From Verrucomicrobiales bacterium (GTDB lineage: Bacteria; Verrucomicrobiota; Verrucomicrobiia; Verrucomicrobiales; DEV007): DNA of 60,413 nt. Below the pieces are notes generated by a model. It was given only the letters and a program-made list of their open reading frames with translations. It was not told where the DNA came from and ran no database searches. The stretch is taken from contig JARGOZ010000022.1 of the NCBI GenBank assembly GCA_029213025.1, positions 1 to 60,413 on the forward strand, in the 5' to 3' direction. This document shows, piece by piece, positions 52,180-60,413 of this stretch (its first letter is position 1; every line of letters begins with the position of its first letter). Position numbers and translations under genes: made by a program.

Positions 52180-55100
52180 TCGGCTTTTGCAAATCCCCCT
52201 CCCCCCGGCGTTTCAATCCGCAGAGTTTGGCCCGGGGCGAGGTGAAGGACAGCCGTCCCGCTAACCGGCGATCCGTCGACAAACTGAGCGCCGCGTTGAC
52301 CCGGCGCCCCCCCTGCCATTCCAAAGGGAGCTTCAATCCTGTGCTGAGTGAGCAAAGACACCTTCACCGGTTTTAGAAAAGTAATTTCCCGGATCACTCC
52401 GTCGCCACCTGTCCATTTTCCCGCGCCGCCGGAGTCTCTGCGAATCGAAAATTCTTCGAGGCGCACCGGATACCGACTCTCCAAAATTTCCGGATCGGTA
52501 ATCGCCGTATTTGTCATGTGAGTATGCAAACCGGAAGCACCGTCGTAGCCGTCGCCCGCTCCGGCTCCCCCGGCTATCGTTTCATAGTAGCCAAACGAAT
52601 CGTCGCCGAAGATCAAATTATTCATCGTTCCCTGGGAACAGGCCTGGATTTGCAAAGCCTGGATTAATGTATCGACAAGCCGCTGGCTGGTTTCGACATT
52701 TCCCCCGACGACACCCGGACAGGCTGCCGGGTCACCGGGAAACTCCGGATTAAGGAAACAAGTCGGTAAATTGATCCGAACCCGCTTCATCAGTCCTTCG
52801 TTTAAAGGTAGAGAATCCTGCGTCCACAAACGCAACACATAGAGAACGGCACTCTGCACGATAGCCGGGGTGGCATTCAGATTTCCGGGATGCTTTTCTG
52901 TAGTTCCAGCAAAATCGACCGTCAGCTTGCCCTTTCCAATCTCTATAGAAACGTCGATTTCCGTTCCATCATCCAAACACTGCCGGGAGCTGCACTCCGT
53001 AAAAGACTGCGAATCCAAATGCCTACTGAAAGCGGTTTCGCTTTGCTCTGCCAACCCTTCCATTTGTCTAAGAATTTCCTCCGATCCGTAGATCCCGATC
53101 AAATCCTGCAGCAGAGAAACACCTCTGCGATTGGCGGCAACTTGAGCATGGAGATCAGCCAAATTATCCGAAACCCGCCGTGTAGGGAACGGAGCGGAAG
53201 TCAGCAGTTTTTCGATATCATCAAACTTAGACTCCCCCTCCTCAATCAGGTATCGAGGAGAAATAACTACACCTTCCTCCGCCAGAGATTGTGCGGCTGG
53301 CGGCATGGATCCCGGAGTAACCCCGCCAATTTCCGCGTGGTGGGCGCGGTTTGCCATGTAGGCGACCGGTTCGTCGCCATCCGCAAAAACCGGTGTGATC
53401 AGGGTCACGTCAGGCAGGTGCGAGCCGCCCGCTCCCGGGTGATTGGTAATAACCGTATCGCCACGACGCATCGGCAGCGAACTTTTTACTTTGCGCACAC
53501 ACAGCCCCATTGCTCCGAGATGGACAGGAATGTGATGCGCACTGCAAATCAAAAGCCCCTCCTTATCGAGTAGCGCACAGGAGAAATCGAGACGCTCTTT
53601 GACATTAGTAGAAATCGCCGAGCGCTGCAGCATCGCGCCCATTTCACTGACTACGTTTTCCAGACGGTGCCGAAACAACTCGCGCACAATCTCCTCAGGC
53701 TGTGGCTTGTCCTTTTGGGCTGGATCAGCGCCCGCCACGGTAGCGATCAATGCCCCCGTGCCTGCCACCTCTACCTCCCAGCCTTTCGGTAGATAAAAGG
53801 TACTGACAGGATCCTGAATGGTACACGGCTCCGTGATCCTGCTACCGGCCGGAATGTCCGACCGGTTGATATAGCGTGATTCAACAGGGTACAATGCGGC
53901 ATTGTACCCTGTTGAACGGGAAACTGTACCCTGTTGAGTCTGCGACTGTACCCTGTTAGCTCCCGGAGTGCCGGTGGAAGCAATCACCCGAAAGCTGACG
54001 ATTTCTATAGCTCTGTTTTCCGGCGGCAGATAACCAAATATATTTTGATACCCGGTCGTAAACCGGCCTTGCAACTCAGACAGCTCGATAAAATCGATCA
54101 CCAGGGAGGAATCCTGACCAGCGAGGCGAACCTCTGCGATTTTTCTGAATCGCTCGCAGGTTCCGCCGGTTTCCACCAGCTTTCTTTCTGCACTGGCCGT
54201 TACCTCGTTGAGCAGGGCAACCAACTTAACCGAATCGGCAACGGAAAGATTTACCTGCCGTTCAGCGATCCTTTCTATAGCAGAATGCTCAAGACCGTAT
54301 GCGCTCAAAATTCCAGCTTCACCCGGAATGATAATTTTTTTGATACCGAGTTTTTCCGCAACGGCGCAGGCATGCAGCGGTCCAGCCCCGCCAAAAGCGA
54401 GCAGAGAATAGACTGTCGGATCGGCGCCGTCGCGAATCGATATAGTGCGTATCGCATCCGCCATTTGTTCGTTGGCTATATCAATGAGACCTTCGAGAAA
54501 ATCGGTATCAAGTTGATCTCCCGATATACCTGCTTCTTTCTGTAGCTCAAACGCCCGCTGCTCTGCGGCATTGATCTGGCGGGTCGTGAGCGGAATCCCG
54601 AAGTTGTCCGGATCGATCCTCTCCAGCAAAATATTTACATCGGTAATTGTCAGCGGCCCTCCTTTCCCGTAGCAGGCAGGTCCGGGATTAGCACCTGCTG
54701 ACTCCGGTCCGACCCGAAGACCGGCATTGGTCCAATGACATATTGAACCGCCACCTGCAGCGACTGTCTCAATTTTCAGCGAGGTTGAAAGCAGATGCGC
54801 ATCGCCCACTTTCTGTTCAAACTGGTAGATAAAATCGCCGTCGTAGCGGGCCACATCGGTACTGGTTCCGCCCATATCAAAAGTCAGAATCTTTTCAATC
54901 TCCAGTTCCTTAGCGACAGCAGCCGCGCCTGCCACTCCTCCGGCCGGTCCGGAAAGTAACGAATCTTTGGGCCGATAGACTTCGATGGATTCCAGGCCGC
55001 CGGCCGAAGTCATATTGTAAATATCATTTTCTCTACCAATCGAATTTTGGATACTGTCGAGAAATGACTGCAGAACAGGATGAAGAAACGCATTCGCAAC

Positions 55101-55916
55101 CGCCGTTTCCGTTCGTGGCAGCAGTTTAATCAAAGGAGCCAATTCCGAACTGACCGATACATGATCGAAACCTTTCGATAAAAGAAAATCGCGAAGCTCC
55201 CATTCCTGCGCCGGATTTTTCCAGGAATGAAGTAACGCAACCGCAGCGGTTTTGACTCCGGATGCCACTATATTCTCTACCTGCCGATTGAACATTGCGT
55301 CGTCGAAATCTATAGCCTGTAGCTCCTGGCCCCCGGCATCGAGACGGCAATCCACTTCGACCACATTTTTGTACAGAACTTTCCTCCGCCGATGCCGGAG
55401 AGCAAACAGATCCGGCCTGCGTTGATCGCCGATGGTTAGCAAATCCCCGAAGCCCCGATTGATAAACAGGGCAAGCGCCGCCCCTTTCCTCTCGAGCAGG
55501 GCATTGGTGCCCCGGGTGGTAGCGAGGCGAAAATCCATTTCCGGAAACGGCATATTCATCCCCGTGCCGGTGAGGAGTCTGGCGCCCAAAACCGGAGCTT
55601 CCTCCCCGGTGGAAAGGTCCAGCCATCCTGCACATGGTATCGGATTCCGCAGAGTCAAAATTCGCCCGTCAAACTCTTCCACAACAGTGTGATCACCGAT
55701 GTGATTAGTTACCGCGAAGGAAGCGAAAAAATCCGGCGGAGTGTTCCAGTTTCGGGGTAGATCGATTTTCACCTGGCGGCTGTCGATTTCCCTGACAATC
55801 CCGACCCGAAGCGTTCCGGAAGACAAAATTTTCACACTCGCCGACTGCCCGGATTCATCCTCACTCCAACAGTCAGTAAAAGTGCCGCCGGTATCAATTC
55901 GAATTTTCAGGGCCAT
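52173..55916 (-). CDS. 5-oxoprolinase/hydantoinase (HyuA-HyuB fusion)
   Basis: 1247 residues from the ATG at 55916 ([14 protein letters not shown]); longer frames upstream overlap the lipB region. ATP-dependent cyclic-amide hydrolase of the OPLAH type, in which HyuA-like (about 1-650) and HyuB-like (about 690-1247) halves are joined. Segments include [41 protein letters not shown], and in the B half [19 protein letters not shown]. Family members cleave 5-oxoproline to glutamate, hydantoins or related compounds; the exact substrate is not settled. Residues about 651-680, in the linker between the halves, are encoded by a four-unit 22-bp repeat array that stays in frame. It ends 7 bp inside the znuA gene on the other strand. 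Confidence 0.88.
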   Translation of the reverse strand: MALKIRIDTGGTFTDCWSEDESGQSASVKILSSGTLRVGIVREIDSRQVKIDLPRNWNTPPDFFASFAVTNHIGDHTVVEEFDGRILTLRNPIPCAGWLDLSTGEEAPVLGARLLTGTGMNMPFPEMDFRLATTRGTNALLERKGAALALFINRGFGDLLTIGDQRRPDLFALRHRRRKVLYKNVVEVDCRLDAGGQELQAIDFDDAMFNRQVENIVASGVKTAAVALLHSWKNPAQEWELRDFLLSKGFDHVSVSSELAPLIKLLPRTETAVANAFLHPVLQSFLDSIQNSIGRENDIYNMTSAGGLESIEVYRPKDSLLSGPAGGVAGAAAVAKELEIEKILTFDMGGTSTDVARYDGDFIYQFEQKVGDAHLLSTSLKIETVAAGGGSICHWTNAGLRVGPESAGANPGPACYGKGGPLTITDVNILLERIDPDNFGIPLTTRQINAAEQRAFELQKEAGISGDQLDTDFLEGLIDIANEQMADAIRTISIRDGADPTVYSLLAFGGAGPLHACAVAEKLGIKKIIIPGEAGILSAYGLEHSAIERIAERQVNLSVADSVKLVALLNEVTASAERKLVETGGTCERFRKIAEVRLAGQDSSLVIDFIELSELQGRFTTGYQNIFGYLPPENRAIEIVSFRVIASTGTPGANRVQSQTQQGTVSRSTGYNAALYPVESRYINRSDIPAGSRITEPCTIQDPVSTFYLPKGWEVEVAGTGALIATVAGADPAQKDKPQPEEIVRELFRHRLENVVSEMGAMLQRSAISTNVKERLDFSCALLDKEGLLICSAHHIPVHLGAMGLCVRKVKSSLPMRRGDTVITNHPGAGGSHLPDVTLITPVFADGDEPVAYMANRAHHAEIGGVTPGSMPPAAQSLAEEGVVISPRYLIEEGESKFDDIEKLLTSAPFPTRRVSDNLADLHAQVAANRRGVSLLQDLIGIYGSEEILRQMEGLAEQSETAFSRHLDSQSFTECSSRQCLDDGTEIDVSIEIGKGKLTVDFAGTTEKHPGNLNATPAIVQSAVLYVLRLWTQDSLPLNEGLMKRVRINLPTCFLNPEFPGDPAACPGVVGGNVETSQRLVDTLIQALQIQACSQGTMNNLIFGDDSFGYYETIAGGAGAGDGYDGASGLHTHMTNTAITDPEILESRYPVRLEEFSIRRDSGGAGKWTGGDGVIREITFLKPVKVSLLTQHRIEAPFGMAGGAPGQRGAQFVDGSPVSGTAVLHLAPGQTLRIETPGGGGFAKADQ
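53878..53962. repeat. 22-bp repeat array, site 6 (four units with an inverted one, inside hydantoinase gene)
   Basis: On the plus strand: inverted unit GATTCAACAGGGTACA (53878-53893), then TGTACCCTGTTGAACG (53903-53918), TGTACCCTGTTGAGTC (53925-53940) and TGTACCCTGTTAGCTC (53947-53962) at 22-bp spacing. The inverted first pair forms a perfect 17-bp stem with a 3-nt loop (53880-53916). The array is translated in frame in the minus-strand hydantoinase gene, in the linker between its HyuA and HyuB halves. Confidence 0.92.
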
Positions 55917-56019
55917 CCAGGTTTGATTTACAGGATTTTGCCGGATGCGCAACTGCCGTCGCCGGTCGTTGACTGATTTTCTTTGCGGGAATGGCAAAAC
56001 GCCGTTTCGTTGCGCGGCA

Positions 56020-56664
56020 ATGTCTCAAGTGCAGTTTCAATGGCTCGGTCGTATCGAATACGGTGCCGGACTCGAGCTACAAAATCAAATGGTGGAACAA
56101 AGGATCGCCGGGGAGATCCCCGACACCGTCCTTTTTCTGGAACACGAACCAGTGTATACCATCGGCCGGACAAGGGATCGGTCCAGCCTGAAACATGCTG
56201 ATGATCAACTGCCTCACCCGGTGGTGGAGATCAACCGGGGCGGCCAGGCCACCTACCACGGGCCGGGTCAGCTGGTCGGGTATTTGATCCTCGATTTGCA
56301 TTTGTACGGTCAGGATTTGCATACCTATCTGCGGGCCGTGGAAGAAATGCTGATCGGCTTCTTACAATCCCTCGATCTTTCACCGGGACGAAGAGACGGC
56401 TTAACCGGAGTCTGGCTGGAAAACCGGAAAATTGCCTCGATCGGAATCGGAGTAAAAAAATGGATTTCGATGCATGGGTTCGGGCTCAATGTTTCGCCCG
56501 ATCTTTCCGGGTATGATTCGATTGTTCCCTGCGGGATTCAAAATGTCGAAATGACTTCGGTAGTTGATGAATCGGAAGATCCGAAGTGGACGCCTCAAAA
56601 CGTGAGCGACGCTTTGATTCCGTTTATCGAATCGGAACTGGCGACCCTGCGGGTCAGTCATTGA
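56020..56664 (+). CDS. lipB: Octanoyl-[ACP]:protein N-octanoyltransferase LipB
   Basis: 214 residues from the ATG at 56020 (SQVQFQWLGRIEYG). It transfers octanoate from acyl carrier protein to lipoyl domains, providing the substrate for LipA (299-1204). Markers are LFLEHEPVYTIGRT, the RGGQATYHGPGQLVGY motif, the lysine region RKIASIGIGVKKW, and the catalytic cysteine in IVPCGIQNVEMTS. An open frame from 55945 would add 25 residues of non-family sequence. It diverges from the hydantoinase gene, with about 100 bp between them. Confidence 0.95.
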   Translation: MSQVQFQWLGRIEYGAGLELQNQMVEQRIAGEIPDTVLFLEHEPVYTIGRTRDRSSLKHADDQLPHPVVEINRGGQATYHGPGQLVGYLILDLHLYGQDLHTYLRAVEEMLIGFLQSLDLSPGRRDGLTGVWLENRKIASIGIGVKKWISMHGFGLNVSPDLSGYDSIVPCGIQNVEMTSVVDESEDPKWTPQNVSDALIPFIESELATLRVSH

Positions 56665-56719
56665 GGATTTTAACTATTCGACCGGAGGGGGACTTTATGT
56701 AAACTTTCCAACGGAATAT

Positions 56720-58642
56720 ATGGTTCTCGTTGCAGTCAATTACGATAAAATCGAAGAGCGCGTCGCGGTTGAGCTGAAAGACGGCGAATCGGCGCGATTT
56801 GGACGCCGTCCGGAACGGATTGAGGGCGAGGAAGTCAAACTCCTCACCCTTTCGTGGAGTGATCGCCTGGTAAGCCGGAACCACTGCCGCGTTCGGTGCG
56901 AAGGCACGGCGCTGCTCATGGAGCGGCTTCCAGCCCTGCCCGGCAGAGGCAAACCAAATGTGCTTTATTCCAATGTCGCTCCACGTCACAGGGAAACCCT
57001 TCGGGAACCGATCATTCTCGAACCGGGTGAGGCTGCGGTGGTGGGGATCAAAGGAACAACCGCTTTGTATTGGTTGAATTCTATCGACGACCTCAATCCG
57101 GCTCTGGAGAAATATCTCGGTAGTCTGGACACGGAAAAAGAGGAATATGAAACCGCCTCGATCAAGAAACAGGATTACGATGAAGTTCAGCAACTGGATG
57201 AATACAGTCTCCGGCTGCAGTTGAAATTATTGCAACGGGAACTGCCGGAACAGGTTCTCTCCGGGTGGACTAATCGTCAGGAATTGTTTTCCCGGGCTGC
57301 GGCATTCATTGAAAATGCCCTTCCCGGCCAGAAAGGTGTCACTGCGGCTTTTATTGCCGTGGATCGAAATGCCAGTGGTGAAGTGCAATTCGAAAGACTG
57401 CATCCCGATCCGGTGGACCGGGCCGATTTCCGCCCCAGTTTGACACTCTTGAACCAACTCGAAATTGATGAACCGGTTCCGAGCGATATTCACCTCTGGA
57501 CCTCCCGGGATAATAAGAAAATTTTCCGGGCGGACAGTCTCGGTGAGAAGATCGACTGGGTGGCGGCGATACCCGTGGCCCCCCTGGATGACGAAGGCGA
57601 AATTCACCGGGACCGGGATCAGGACCGGCCGTCGTACCTCTATGTGGAAACCAGACAGGGAACCGAAAACTCCGCAGCCGTGTTTTTGCCCTTTCTCAGA
57701 CTGATTGCTTCACTGATCGCCAGTCTTCTCTCGGCACGGGATCAGCAGAGGATTCAGGATAGAATGTCGACTTTCTTTTCCCCGGGGCTTCGTCTCCTGA
57801 TGCGCAACAGCAGCGAATCTGCCCTGCAACCGACGATGGCGGACTGCACCGTGATGTTCGCCGACCGACGTGGTTCCTCCCACCTTCTGGAGACGGCAAA
57901 AACGGATGAGGAAATCCTGGATCGTTTAAAAGAAAACCAGGATATCGTCGGCGAAATCACCGAACTGGTTTTTGAAAATGAGGGCGTAATCACCGACTTC
58001 GCCGGAGATGGTGCGCTGTCTCTCTGGGGGTGGCCCAACCTCGGTACCGACAAAAATCTTCACGCTCTTCAGGCGATCATCTCGGCGGAAGCCATCGTCG
58101 AAAAACTCGCTGAATGGGGCGAATTCGAAGAGGAACAAAACCGCTTTATGTCCCCGATTCGTCTCGGCATTTCCACCGGGCGAATTGCCGTCGGGAAAAC
58201 CGGCCCGGTTCAACAGTGGCACATTAGTGTTTTTGGAGGAGTTGCCAATCTCGGGGCCCGACTGGAACGAATTGCCAAAGAATTTAAGCTTCCGGTTCTG
58301 ATCTCCGCCGAGACCTGGAGACGGGTCAAAGACACCAAAGGAAGAAGATTTCGGAAACTTTGCTTAATTTCCCCTGCCGGTTTTAAAGAAAGTTATCCAA
58401 TTTACGAACTGATCATGCCGAAAGAATGGGGTGGTTCGGAAGCCAGCCAGGAAACCGTGGATATCTACGAAACCGCCTTGAGCAGTTTTAATCAAAGAGA
58501 CTGGGGTCAGACCATTGACTTGTTGAATACCATCACAGACGAAGATGAACCGGCTGCATGGTTGAAAGAGCGGGCGGAGATATTTCGCATCAGCCCTCCG
58601 GGTCCTGACTGGAACGGGGTGATTGAAAGCCTCTCGAAATAG
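56720..58642 (+). CDS. FHA-GAF-class III nucleotide cyclase protein
   Basis: 640 residues, cytoplasmic. Residues about 20-120 form an FHA domain (FGRRPERIEG...LVSRNHCRV, with the conserved Ser-Arg-Asn-His). The middle 170-345 has a GAF-like pattern, and the catalytic domain spans about 370-560. The first metal Asp is in CTVMFADRRGSS and the second in ITDFAGDGALSLWGW. The transition-state Asn/Arg pair is in GGVANLGARLERI. All essential residues seem present, so it should make cAMP or cGMP; which is not decided by eye. FHA-cyclase proteins of this layout are common in Planctomycetota and Verrucomicrobiota. The gene converges with the M20 peptidase, 2 bp apart. Confidence 0.85.
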   Translation: MVLVAVNYDKIEERVAVELKDGESARFGRRPERIEGEEVKLLTLSWSDRLVSRNHCRVRCEGTALLMERLPALPGRGKPNVLYSNVAPRHRETLREPIILEPGEAAVVGIKGTTALYWLNSIDDLNPALEKYLGSLDTEKEEYETASIKKQDYDEVQQLDEYSLRLQLKLLQRELPEQVLSGWTNRQELFSRAAAFIENALPGQKGVTAAFIAVDRNASGEVQFERLHPDPVDRADFRPSLTLLNQLEIDEPVPSDIHLWTSRDNKKIFRADSLGEKIDWVAAIPVAPLDDEGEIHRDRDQDRPSYLYVETRQGTENSAAVFLPFLRLIASLIASLLSARDQQRIQDRMSTFFSPGLRLLMRNSSESALQPTMADCTVMFADRRGSSHLLETAKTDEEILDRLKENQDIVGEITELVFENEGVITDFAGDGALSLWGWPNLGTDKNLHALQAIISAEAIVEKLAEWGEFEEEQNRFMSPIRLGISTGRIAVGKTGPVQQWHISVFGGVANLGARLERIAKEFKLPVLISAETWRRVKDTKGRRFRKLCLISPAGFKESYPIYELIMPKEWGGSEASQETVDIYETALSSFNQRDWGQTIDLLNTITDEDEPAAWLKERAEIFRISPPGPDWNGVIESLSK

Positions 58643-58644
58643 CC

Positions 58645-60033
58645 TTATTTGGTAACAAGAAATCGACCGAGAAGCTCCAGCAAAGTTCGAATTCCCCAAT
58701 GAAATCCCGCCTCGGGAATTCTTTCGTTGTCACCGTGAAACATCGAGGCGAAATCGAGGCCTTTGTCCAGTTTGAGAGGATAAAACCCATAGCAGGTGGC
58801 CCCCAGTTTCGCGTAGTTGTTGCTGTCGGTGAATCCGGGAATCATGGATGGAATAACTATACCATCGGGATCAGCATCCAGCATAACATCTTCAATAGCC
58901 TGAAAGAGTGGAGTATCGGTCGGAAAAACAACCCCTTCCGCTTCCCTGATAATTTCAATCGAGTAGACCTCACCTTTTTTATCGCCAAGAACTTTGCGGA
59001 TTTCATTCATCAGCGATTCCGCGGTCTGGCCGGGAACCAAACGCCCGTCAATGTCGACCGATGCACTGGAAGGCAGGACATTGAGAGCTCCACCACCGGT
59101 ATCAATTCGCGTCGGAGTCGCCGTGTTGCGCAACAGCGCCTCGACCGTGGCCCTCTGAGCCGGGTCGGGAATCATTTTCACGATGGAAGAACCGGCTCGC
59201 TTCGAAAAGATCAATTTGGCCACCTGCTGAGCGGTTTTCGATTCGACCCGGGTAAATCCTTCCAGAAAATTGACCGCAGGATCGGTGACATGCCACGGCA
59301 GAGTCGCTTTCGACAGTTTGCAGATCGCGTCGGCGATCAGCGACAGACTCGTCTCGGAAACAGCCATTGAGCTGTGTCCGGGTTGGCCCCGGGCAGTCAG
59401 CCGAAGCCAGGCGACTCCCTTTTCAGCGACTTGAACCGGATAAAAGCGGTGAGCGCCCCGATGTATGGTGAACCCGCCTACTTCATTCAGCACATATTCC
59501 GGATTCTCGAGAAGGTCCGGGCGATTCTCCACAAGCCATTTAGATCCGAACTCAGTTCCGGCTTCTTCATCCGAAACCGCGACAAAGATCACGTCGCGGT
59601 TAACGGGGACATGCTTACGACTCAACACAGTCAATGCAGTCAGCGCCATCACCGCGAAGCCCTTCATATCCACAGCGCCCCTTCCCCAAATACAACCTTC
59701 GGCCAGTTCCCCGGAGAAAGGCGGGTATTTCCAGGCATCCGGATTAGCCACGGGAACGACATCCATGTGGCAACTCAGCACCAGAGGAGGCGCGGTCCGA
59801 TTTTCCGGAGCAGCGGCAAGCTTAGCGACCAGATTCGGCCGGTCCGAGTGCGCTCCGACAACCACCGGTGTGATTCCGGCCGATTGCAATTCCCAGAGCA
59901 GGATATCAAGAATACCCGTCTCGTTCCCGGGAGGATTCGAAGAATCGATCCGGATCAGGGATTGAACCAACCGGGTTGCTTTTTGCAGGTCGCTTTCAGC
60001 CGGTTCCCACAGAGTTTGATTTTCGCTAATCAT
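58645..60033 (-). CDS. M20 family metallopeptidase (ArgE/DapE/CPG2 type)
   Basis: 462 residues, cytoplasmic by lack of a signal peptide. Di-zinc amidohydrolase/peptidase with LVLSCHMDVVPV (His and Asp ligands), WGRGAVDMKGF (bridging Asp), the general-base pair VSDEEAGTEFGS (Glu-Glu), and the terminal FYPLKLDK...FHGDNERIPE (His). The dimerisation (lid) domain, with LRLTARGQPGHSSMAV, is inserted as usual. The length fits the PM20D1/carboxypeptidase subgroup. The substrate (acyl-amino acid, peptide or similar) cannot be told. Confidence 0.9.
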   Translation of the reverse strand: MISENQTLWEPAESDLQKATRLVQSLIRIDSSNPPGNETGILDILLWELQSAGITPVVVGAHSDRPNLVAKLAAAPENRTAPPLVLSCHMDVVPVANPDAWKYPPFSGELAEGCIWGRGAVDMKGFAVMALTALTVLSRKHVPVNRDVIFVAVSDEEAGTEFGSKWLVENRPDLLENPEYVLNEVGGFTIHRGAHRFYPVQVAEKGVAWLRLTARGQPGHSSMAVSETSLSLIADAICKLSKATLPWHVTDPAVNFLEGFTRVESKTAQQVAKLIFSKRAGSSIVKMIPDPAQRATVEALLRNTATPTRIDTGGGALNVLPSSASVDIDGRLVPGQTAESLMNEIRKVLGDKKGEVYSIEIIREAEGVVFPTDTPLFQAIEDVMLDADPDGIVIPSMIPGFTDSNNYAKLGATCYGFYPLKLDKGLDFASMFHGDNERIPEAGFHWGIRTLLELLGRFLVTK

Positions 60034-60073
60034 GGCCGCCTGTGTTGTAGCACCATGATCCGATATAAATCCA

Positions 60074-60413
60074 CTAAAACTTCCTTCCTGAACGGGAACT
60101 GGAAGAAGAACGCGTTGGGGCTCCCGCCAGAGTATCCTTATCGAAAAGGGCCGGAGAATACTGACCCAGTTTAGGCTCGCTGTAGGTCAAAACCACTTTT
60201 CGATCTGAATCGACCACTTCCATCTTCGACAGAAAGGGTTTGCCGTCGATTTCATTGTCGTAAGACATTGTGGAAGTCCGCAGCAACGAGCCGGTCCGGG
60301 TGTAGAATTCGGCTTTCTTGCCGAGATGAGTTTCTTTGGTTACCCAATATTTGATCTTTGCATAGGTATCCATAATCGAAGTGGCCTGCAACGTGTAGAC
60401 TACAGCTTCTTCG
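60074..60413 (-). CDS. LolA-like outer-membrane lipoprotein-sorting family protein, C-terminal part, truncated by window edge
   Basis: The minus-strand frame is open to the window end and covers about 112 residues. The start lies beyond 60413. The sequence YAKIKYWVTKETHLGKKAEF, then YTRTGSLLRTSTM and VVDSDRKVVLTYSEPKLGQ, follows the LolA-like (outer membrane lipoprotein-sorting, PF17131-type) pattern, ending in a Ser/Arg-rich tail. Such proteins are periplasmic and often accompany MMPL-type exporters. Its neighbours upstream are not visible. Confidence 0.7.
   Translation of the reverse strand, partial: EEAVVYTLQATSIMDTYAKIKYWVTKETHLGKKAEFYTRTGSLLRTSTMSYDNEIDGKPFLSKMEVVDSDRKVVLTYSEPKLGQYSPALFDKDTLAGAPTRSSSSSRSGRKF

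Overview
The window reads as chromosomal DNA of a PVC-group bacterium, most likely a Verrucomicrobiota member. This rests on families that are abundant in Planctomycetota/Verrucomicrobiota: three cytochrome-like DUF1549/DUF1553 or DUF1592-type proteins with their secreted DUF1501 and DUF1552 partners, an Uma2 remnant, an FHA-GAF-cyclase protein, and a general scarcity of Shine-Dalgarno sites. The phylum call is inference. No rRNA, tRNA, CRISPR array or intact transposase was seen.

Layout. 1-8.4 kb: a truncated membrane protein gene, lipA, a DUF1549/DUF1553 protein, a three-gene ABC operon whose two permeases carry C-terminal gluzincin-like peptidase domains (one apparently active, one lacking the zinc motif), and an unknown coiled-coil membrane protein. 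8.4-16.4 kb: a PHP phosphatase, a divergent ArsR-ArsC fusion regulator, and the phosphate importer pstSCAB, with an ArsR-like operator between regulator and pstS and a hairpin between pstS and pstC. 16.5-25 kb: small membrane proteins, an aldo/keto reductase, a decayed Uma2 gene, dnaE2, a His-rich OmpA-like secreted protein and a SulP transporter. 25-35.8 kb: a DUF1501/DUF1549 pair, a YdeI-CDGSH fusion, an LRR-like gene split by an in-frame TGA, zinc-type ABC genes (permease and ATPase), a patatin and a DUF6498 protein. 35.9-41.7 kb: sucA, sucB, a DUF971 gene and purB. 41.7-50.8 kb: unknown proteins, an MFS transporter, a DUF1592/DUF1552 pair, a polyprenyl synthase, tatA and a secreted EEP-family hydrolase. 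50.8-60.4 kb: an HMA protein and a ZnuA-like binding protein, a 5-oxoprolinase/hydantoinase fusion, lipB, an FHA-GAF-cyclase, an M20 peptidase and a truncated LolA-like gene.

Three threads connect distant parts. First, a 22-bp tandem repeat family (core TGTACCCTGTT, 2-4 units per site) occurs at six sites. Four sites lie between genes, three of them touching stop codons, and two lie in-frame inside interdomain linkers of dnaE2 and the hydantoinase. I do not recognise this family and it is the best candidate for something undescribed here. Second, a zinc-type importer is split between 32-34 kb (permease and ATPase) and 51-52 kb (binding protein), and both halves are preceded by the same TAATGCAA-N5-TTGCATTA palindrome, which suggests one Zur-like regulon. 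Third, lipA and lipB at opposite ends of the window would lipoylate the SucB encoded in the middle.

Several reading frames look damaged or recoded: the tail of the peptidase-permease (frameshift near 7310), the LRR-like gene (TGA at 31603-31605) and the Uma2 remnant (internal deletion). Start sites were often chosen by family length because SD sites are rare, so alternative TTG/GTG starts are noted where they matter.
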